Source: Xenopus tropicalis
Lineage: Eukaryota > Chordata > Amphibia > Anura > Pipidae
DNA: 64,000 nt
Direction: 5' to 3'
NCBI RefSeq assembly: GCF_000004195.4
Contig: NC_030680.2
Location: 2,048,964-2,112,963, forward strand
The translations under genes and the position numbers were made by a program. Position 1 is the first letter of the stretch. Every line of letters starts with the position of its first letter. This document shows, piece after piece, positions 58,119 to 64,000 of the stretch. The notes beneath the pieces were generated by a model. The model ran no database searches, was not told the DNA's origin, and worked only from the letters and a program-made list of their open reading frames with translations.

Positions 58119-58376
58119 TTAAGGTTTCTGTGCCGTAAGATACGGCTTCATGGGATCCGACTCCCATACGGGGAATGCAGAGACACTGCTGCGAGTTTCT
58201 GGGTCAATGGGCCAACCCCAGGCCTCAAAGAATGGAACCAGATTGGTTTCCACAGCCCAAGAGAACTCCTCTGCCCACAGGTTCATCTTAGATTTGTTCT
58301 TATCACTGATACTGGAGAAGTCCTGGTACTGTCCGAATAGGCTCTTAAATGGTTTCCAGCCGAAACCTTCTTGTAG
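58119..58376 (-). CDS. tcaf: TCAF (FAM115) family protein, last exon
   Basis: Minus strand; acceptor after 'tctgcctgttacag' (58377-58390), phase 0, fitting the donor of the previous exon. 85 codons plus stop: LQEGFGWKPFKSLF, then KMNLWAEEFSWAVETNLVPFF and WGWPIDPET, the conserved C-terminus of TCAF proteins, ending shortly after at the stop (58119-58121). TCAF proteins bind and regulate TRPM8 channels in mammals and contain a peptidase M60-like domain. The reading frame is clean. Paralogue number cannot be set from this part. Confidence 0.85.
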   Translation of the reverse strand, partial: LQEGFGWKPFKSLFGQYQDFSSISDKNKSKMNLWAEEFSWAVETNLVPFFEAWGWPIDPETRSSVSAFPVWESDPMKPYLTAQKP

Positions 58377-58399
58377 CTGTAACAGGCAGACACATACAT

Positions 58400-60170
58400 T
58401 ACTCTCAGCCTGGTACCCCACAGCCCCCCTATTCTCAGCCTGGCACCCCACAGCCCCCCATTTTCTCAGCCTGGTACCCCACATCCCCCCTATTCTCAGC
58501 CTGGTACCCCGCAGCCCCCCTATTCTCAGCCTGGTACCTAGCAGCCCCCCTATTCTCAGCCTGGCACTCCACCGCCCCCCATTTTCTCAGCCTGGTACCC
58601 AGCAGACCCCCTATTTACCCTATTCTCAGCCTGGTACCCCACAGCCCCCGTATTCGCAGCCTGGTACCCCACAGCCCCCCTCTTCTAAGCCTGGTACCCC
58701 GCAGCCCCCCTATTCTCAGCCTGGTACCTCAGAGCCCCCTATTCTCAGCCTGGTACCCTGCAACCCCCCTATTCTTAGCCTGGTACCCCCGCGCCCCCCT
58801 ATTCTCAGCCTGGTATGCCGCAGCCCCCCTATTCTCAGCCTGGTACCCCACAGCCCCCCTATTCTCAGACTGGTACACAACAGCCCCCCTATTCTCAGCC
58901 TGGTACCCGCAGCCCCCCCTATTCTCAGCCTGGTACCCTGCAACCCCCCTATTCTCAGCTTGGTACCCAGCAGCCCCCCTATTTCCCCTATTCTCAGCCT
59001 GGTACCCTGCAACCCCCCTATTCTCAGCCTGGTACCCCGCACCCCCCCCCCTATTGTCAGCCTGGTACCCCGCAGCCCCCCCTATTCTCAGCCTGGTACC
59101 CCACAGCCCCCCTATTCTCATCATGGTACCCCACAGGCCCCCTATTCTCAGCCTGGTACCCCACAGCCCCCCTATTCTCAGCCTGGTACCCCCCAGCCCC
59201 CTATTCTCATCATGGTACCCCCGCAGCCCCCCTATTCTCAGCCTTGTACCCCCCTGCCCCCCTATTCTCAGCCTGGTACCCCACAGCCCCCCTATTCTCA
59301 GCCTGGTACCCCCAGCCCCCTATTCTCAGCCTGGTACCCCCGCAGCCCCCCTATTCTCATCATGGTACCCCGCAGCCCCCCTATTCTCAGCCTGGTACCC
59401 CCCAGCCCCCCTATTCTCAGCCTGGTAACCCCCAGCCCCCCTATTCTCCGCCTAGTACCCCACTGTCCCACTATTCTCATCATGGTACCCCACAGCCCCC
59501 CTATTCTCAGCCTGGTACACCCCAGCCCCCCTATTCTCAACCTGGTACCGCCCAGCCCCCCTATTCTCATCATGGTACCTCACAGCCCCCTATTCTCAGC
59601 CTGGCACCCCACAGCCCCCCCTATCCTCAGCCTGGTACCCAGCAGCCCCCCTATTTACCCTATTCTCAGCCTGGTACCCTGTAAGCCCCCTATTCTCAGC
59701 CTGGTACCCCACAGCCCCCTCTTCTCAGCCTGGTACCCAGCAGCCCCCCTATTCTCAGCCTGGGTACCCCGCAGCCCCCCTATTCTCAGCCTGGTACCCC
59801 CCAGCCCCCTATTCTCAGCCTGGTACCCCACAGCCCCCCTATTCTCAGCCTGGTACCCCGCAGCTGCCCTATTCTCAGCCTGGTACCCCGCAGCCCCCCT
59901 ATTCTCAGCCTGGTACCCCCCAGCCCCCTATTCTCAGCCTGGTACCCCCCAGCCCCCCTATTCTCAGCCTGGTACCCCACAGCCCCCTATTCTCAGCCTG
60001 GTACCCCCCCAGCCCCCCTATTCTCATCCTGGTACCCCACAGCCCCCATATTCTCAGCCTGGTACCCCACAGCCCCCTATTCTCAGCCTGGTACCCCACA
60101 GCCCCCTATTCTCAGCCTGGTACCCCACAGCCCCCCTATTCTCAGCCTGGTACCCCACATCTCCCCTACC
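58400..60170. repeat. 29-30-bp minisatellite in the last TCAF intron, about 60 copies
   Basis: Unit 'cccctattctcagcctggta' plus 'ccccacag', C-rich on the plus strand and so G-rich on the transcribed (minus) strand. Variants include 'ctcatcatgg' and a longer form with 'cctatttaccctattc'. The array begins about 25 bp from the last exon's acceptor. The 695-codon plus-strand frame over it is spurious. Confidence 0.95.
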
Positions 60171-60658
60171 CACATGCAGTGATTACTATGAAACTGAGGG
60201 TTCAAACATGGAAGAGACTTTAGTTATATGGTTATAGAGGAGAAGCCTCCGCTGAATTGTCTGCAGTTTGACCAGTTGGGCTGAGGGCTGGTCAGTCAGT
60301 TCCTATACAGTTTGGCCCATGGGGCTGGCTAACTGGTTTGATCACTGTTGGCTAAAGTGCACCAATCAGCCAGTTGCCCGACCAACCGTAGCTACACATA
60401 TTTACAGCCCCTGCCATAACAAATGAGCCCTCTAGTCTCGGTGGCTACAGACTGCAGTTTGTGTCTTCAACATTCGCTGCTTTATTAATATTAATATTTA
60501 AGTTTCTAATACCAGCAGCAAGTTGTGCAAATGACAGGATATTTATTTGTAAGCTCCTCCCCCCCAATCACCTTACAGTAATGAATGTGGGAAACTTCAA
60601 CTTATTACCTGCATTACATTTATTAAACTATATATTATTGTAGTTTAGTATAGTAAAA
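60171..60658 (-). other. TCAF intron sequence without recognised features
   Basis: AT-rich segment near 60470-60650; no open frame or repeat of interest. Confidence 0.5.
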
Positions 60659-61500
60659 CATACCTCCCAACCCTCTCGCTTTCAGCGGGACAGTCCCGAT
60701 ATTTATAGCACTGCCCGCTTTTCAGCTTTGCCATTTAATTGATTGCTGTGCCTGCTCTGCTCCGGGGAATAAAGCCCCGCCCCTTAACTCTTCAATCTCC
60801 CCTGCTACCCCAAGCTCACAGCCTTACCTTGATGTTTAATTGTCCTGGGAGGGGCATTTGTGACAGGCAAGGGTTAACTATCGGCATTGGCTGCATCCCT
60901 CTCCTGCTCCTGCTCAGTGGGTCAGGGGCTGAGGGGGGGCTCTGTGTTATATCAGGCAGAAGAGGCTGCTGCCTTTATTTGTGTGCTGGGCAGTTTCACC
61001 TTCCCACCCCCTAACATATATCTCTCACTCCTGGGAATCTCTGGCAGAGCACAGCATGCAGGGGAATAGACAGAGGTATCGCTGATCCGGTTCATAAAAT
61101 ATAGCAGACATTTAAAAGGGGCCCTTATAAGTCTGGGAACCTTAAGCCTGTTAATACGGCTAGAAATTCTACTGGTACATTCATATTGTTTTGCTTTCAG
61201 CTGATTAAGAATGGAAGGAAATAACACAGATTTATGTACCACTGGAATTGGCCCTGTTTATAACTTTGGCAAATGCACAGAACTGTTGGCGTGTGTGAAG
61301 TTGATATGCCCTTTATCAATTTAATGTAGTCATACTGGCACCTTTGAAGTTAATATGTCCTTTATTCTTTTTATTTAGTGATTATACTGGCACATCTGGG
61401 GGATGTAAAGTGGGTGTGTGGTCACAAAGCAGGCGTGCCCAAAAATTTTGCCGCACTACCCGCACTGTCCCTTTCTCTTAATGAAAGGTTGGGAGGCATG
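60659..61500. mobile_element. MITE with 'cctcccaac' inverted ends
   Basis: Left 'catacctcccaaccctctcg' and right 'gaaaggttgggaggcatg' are inverted, with further similarity inward ('gggacagt' and 'actgtccc'). About 840 bp, no coding capacity. A target duplication is not clear. Lies in the TCAF intron. Confidence 0.65.
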
Positions 61501-61584
61501 AATTATATATAAGGTTTTATGTTCTTTTATGTTCTGCTTCTACTTCAATGAGGCTTATTTCCCCCAGACAGAGCCCAGTGTTAC

Positions 61585-61922
61585 CTGTAGGTAGGTCTCC
61601 AGTTCTGTCCATGAATCCCAATTCTTTAACTTCAACCCACCCTGCAAATAAGCTTTGATACGGGATCTCCTGGCATCTGGTTGAAGGTCGGGGTGGGCTT
61701 GATCCCGCCGGATCCCCAGGGCTGTTTCATGCACATACACAGACCAGAGGTTACACGTGGCTTCCGTGGTGTGAGGTGGGAACCCCCACTCCTTTCTCTG
61801 TTGGTTCCGTCCAAGTTCATGGATTGGGCCCCACATTCCCTCTGTTTGCATATGGGCCAGATCAGTCAGTTCTCTAACAGATTCCACGTGGCACATAATG
61901 GGATACCCAGCGTGCATCCATC
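61585..61922 (-). CDS. tcaf: TCAF family protein, M60-like peptidase exon
   Basis: 338 bp, phase 1 in, phase 0 out (donor 'gtaaca'). Encodes [15 protein letters not shown], then [38 protein letters not shown] and a tail ending LETYLQ. HELGRN (plus strand 61804-61821) sits where M60 metallopeptidases have the zinc-binding H-E-x-x-H; the second His is Asn here, as I recall for TCAF proteins in general, and the Glu of TTEATCN follows. It joins in frame to the exon at 58119-58376. Catalysis is doubtful. Confidence 0.9.
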
Positions 61923-62388
61923 CTATAAATACAGGAAATAAAACCCTCTTATACAATCAACTACAGAGGGAATGGGATCTCTTATCTGGAAACGCCATAT
62001 CCCATGGGAAGGCCATCTCCCATAGAGTCCATTTTAAATGGGGGTTGTTCAACTTTAAATTAACTTTTAGTATGATGTAGAGAGTGATAATCTGAGACAA
62101 TTTGCAAATGATCTTCATTTTTTGTTATTTGCAGTTTTTTCATTATTTAGCTTTATGTTCAGCAGCTATATGGTTGCTAGGCTCCAATATATCCTAGCAA
62201 CTGGGCCATGGTTTGAAAGAGAGATAGGAATATGAATAGAGGAGGGCCTAAACAGAAAAAGTAACAATGACAATAAAATTGTAGCCTCACAGAGGCTGCC
62301 GGGGTCAGTGACCCCCATTTGAAAGCCTGAAAATGACCAGTGGTGGCCATCAGCCCAGCAGGCACAAGCCCAGTAAGTAAGTACCTAC
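61923..62388 (-). other. TCAF intron
   Basis: Phase-1 intron of 466 bp with a GT donor and 'ttatag' acceptor on the minus strand. No repeat array; 62040-62250 resembles a dispersed frog repeat. Confidence 0.6.
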
Positions 62389-62625
62389 CCGCTGAGATCT
62401 GCACATCTGCAACAAAGCGCTCAGGCCGTGGAAATGTCTCTATGGCTGCAAGCTCAGCAATTGCCCCCATTATCCTGTCCCAATAAGAGAGCAGGGATTC
62501 TGGATCCGTTAGTGAGCGAACAGCATCTGATGGTACCGTCAGGATAATGTTCTCTGTAACCAGCTCGGCCCAAGGGGCCGGCAACTTGCGCACTGAATGT
62601 AACCAGGAATCAGGGCTGGTTTGGC
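62389..62625 (-). CDS. tcaf: TCAF family protein, exon upstream of the M60 motif
   Basis: 237 bp (79 codons), phase 1 on both sides; acceptor after 'ctttcccccacag', donor 'gtaggt'. Product: PDSWLHSVRKLPAPWAELV, ENIILTVPSDAVRSLTDPE, SLLSYWDRIMGAIAELAA, then PERFVADVQISAG, which runs into WMHAGYPIM of the next exon. This is the N-terminal half of the M60-like domain of TCAF proteins. Further exons must lie beyond the right edge. Confidence 0.9.
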
Positions 62626-62659
62626 CTGTGGGGGAAAGAACAATCGTAAGGTTGAACAA

Positions 62660-63655
62660 GTAGAAGGGATTCTGGGTGGGGTTGGAACACATCAGGGTGG
62701 GGTTGGGGCAAGTCAGGGTGGGGTTGGAACACATCAGGGTGGGGTTGGGGCAAGTCAGGGTGGGGTTGGCGCAAGTCAGGGTGGGGTTGGGGCAAGTCAG
62801 GGTGGGGTTGGGGCAAGTCAGGGTGGGGTTGGGGCAAGTCCGGGAGGGGTTGGGGCAAGTCAGGGTGGGGTTGAGGCAAGTCAGGGAGGGGTTGAGGCAA
62901 GTCAGGGTGGGGTTGGGGCAAGTCAGGGAGGGGTTGAGGCAAGTCAGGGTTGGGATGGAACACATCAGGGTGGGGTTGGTGTAAGTCAGGGTGGGGTTGG
63001 GACAAGTCAGGGAGGGGTTGGGGCAAGTCAGGGTGGGGTTGGGGCAAGTCAGGGTGGGGTTGGGGCAAGTCAGGGTGGGGTTGAGGCAAGTCAGGGAGGG
63101 GTTGGGGCAAGTCAGGGTGGGGTTGGGGCAAGTCAGGGAGGGGTTGGGGCAAGTCAGGGTGGGGTTGAGGCAAGTCAGGGTGGGGTTGGGGCAAGTCAGG
63201 GTGGGGTTGGGGCAAGTCAGGGTGGGGTTGAGGCAAGTCAGGGAGGGGTTGAGGCAAGTCAGGGCGGGGTTGAGGCAAGTCAGGGCGGGGTTGAGGCAAG
63301 TCAGGGTGGGGTTGGGGCAAGTCAGGGAGGGGTTTGGGCAAGTCAGGGTGGGGTTGGGGCAATTCAGGGTGGGGTTGAGGCAAGTCAGGGTGGGGTTGAG
63401 GCAAGTCAGGGTGGGGTTGAGGCAAGTCAGGGTGGGGTTGAGGCAAGTCAGGGTGGGGTTGAGGCAAGTCAGGGTGGGGTTGAGACAAGTCAGGGTGGGG
63501 TTGAGGCAAGTCAGGGTGGGGTTGAGGCAAGTCAGGGTGGGGTTGGGGCAAGTCAGGGAGGGGTTGAGGCAAGTCAGGGTGGGGTTGGGGCAAGTCAGGG
63601 AGGGGTTGAGGCAAGTCAGGGTGGGGTTGGGGCAAGTCAGGGAGGGGTTGGGGCA
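62660..63655. repeat. 21-bp minisatellite in the TCAF intron, about 47 copies
   Basis: Unit 'gggtggggttggggcaagtc' plus 'a', with tggg/aggg and gggg/gagg variants. It starts about 35 bp from the exon acceptor at 62626. As the period is a multiple of three, the minus-strand frame is open across the array and into the exon (about 490 codons), but the consensus acceptor and the TCAF family match show this is intron. Confidence 0.95.
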
Positions 63656-64000
63656 GAGCATGTGCGGCCAGATGCATCCAAGTCAAAATGTTGCAATATA
63701 TACAAATCTGAGGCCGGAGGGCTACAGACCTGGGGCAGCCAAGGAACACACCCACGAATGAGCAGTGAGAATTTACACTAGAGTAACAAGATGGCTACAC
63801 ACAGTGGGGCATCACAGTCACCAGTGGATCCAGGCCGAAGCCTCTCTGCTCAGGCCACTAATAATTGTAGGGGATCAGAGAACCCTGTCCCCTGTTTCTC
63901 AGTCTGTGATCTCATCCAGCCTAGCTACAGCCTGAGGAGGGATCCGGTTAGCTGGCTACCCCAGTGCACGTCTGGGAGAGGTGTGCCTAAGCTTTGGAGC
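63656..64000 (-). other. TCAF intron running off the window
   Basis: No exon or element recognised. Confidence 0.5.

Noticed and set aside
58150..60237. 695-codon plus-strand Pro/Ser-rich ORF
   Set aside because: It runs through the TCAF last exon on the wrong strand and then the 29-bp array. Two frames are open at once.
62177..63661. 494-codon minus-strand ORF fusing a TCPNPTL repeat to TCAF sequence
   Set aside because: It is an in-frame open intron. A consensus acceptor at 62626 and the family match place the exon start there.

Overview
The window is vertebrate nuclear DNA, most likely from a pipid frog such as Xenopus. That call rests on two spliced animal genes with consensus splice sites, CR1, L2 and Penelope retroelements, piggyBac- and hAT-type DNA elements, and many MITE families of the sort common in frog genomes. 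Nothing prokaryotic is present. Species is inferred from style and from family knowledge; no search was run.

Gene 1 (plus strand, about 9.3-40.5 kb, 5' end not found) has five recognisable coding exons. Two are related Ig-like exons (9333-9779, 10389-10862), one is a tachylectin-2-like beta-propeller exon (11942-12794), and two encode an aerolysin-like/natterin-type pore-forming module (13360-13543, 40186-40467). Splice phases match across the set (1-1, 1-1, 1-2, 2-0, then stop), so one transcript is plausible. It predicts a secreted or surface lectin plus pore-former with Ig-like domains. The last intron is about 26.6 kb and is made almost wholly of repeats.

Gene 2 (minus strand, 58.1-62.6 kb, entering from the right edge) is the 3' end of a TCAF (FAM115) gene with an M60-like peptidase domain, in three exons (62389-62625, 61585-61922, 58119-58376).

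Most of the remainder is repeats. From the left: a hAT-related element swollen by about 7 kb of 34-bp minisatellite containing an inversion (1.6-9.1 kb); a 133-bp array (13.6-14.4 kb); a 95-bp satellite (15.0-27.5 kb) split by an L2 LINE and a second insert; a rearranged Penelope element with hammerhead-like ends (27.7-29.3 kb); a long palindrome (29.45-29.71 kb); MITEs; a Ty3/gypsy integrase remnant (32.7-33.4 kb); a nearly intact CR1 LINE with three 293-bp 5' monomers (34.2-39.4 kb); a tRNA-derived SINE; a piggyBac-like element holding a nested hAT element, both with target duplications (41.7-46.1 kb); a 112-bp array; more MITE copies; 47-bp and 11-bp G-rich arrays (49.9-54.0 kb); a CR1 fragment whose reverse transcriptase is split by a 22-bp minisatellite grown from its own codons (54.2-56.0 kb); and 29-bp and 21-bp arrays inside the gene 2 introns.

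By my count roughly 24 kb, over a third of the window, is tandem repeat. Long open frames inside those arrays are by-products of repeat composition and are not annotated as genes.
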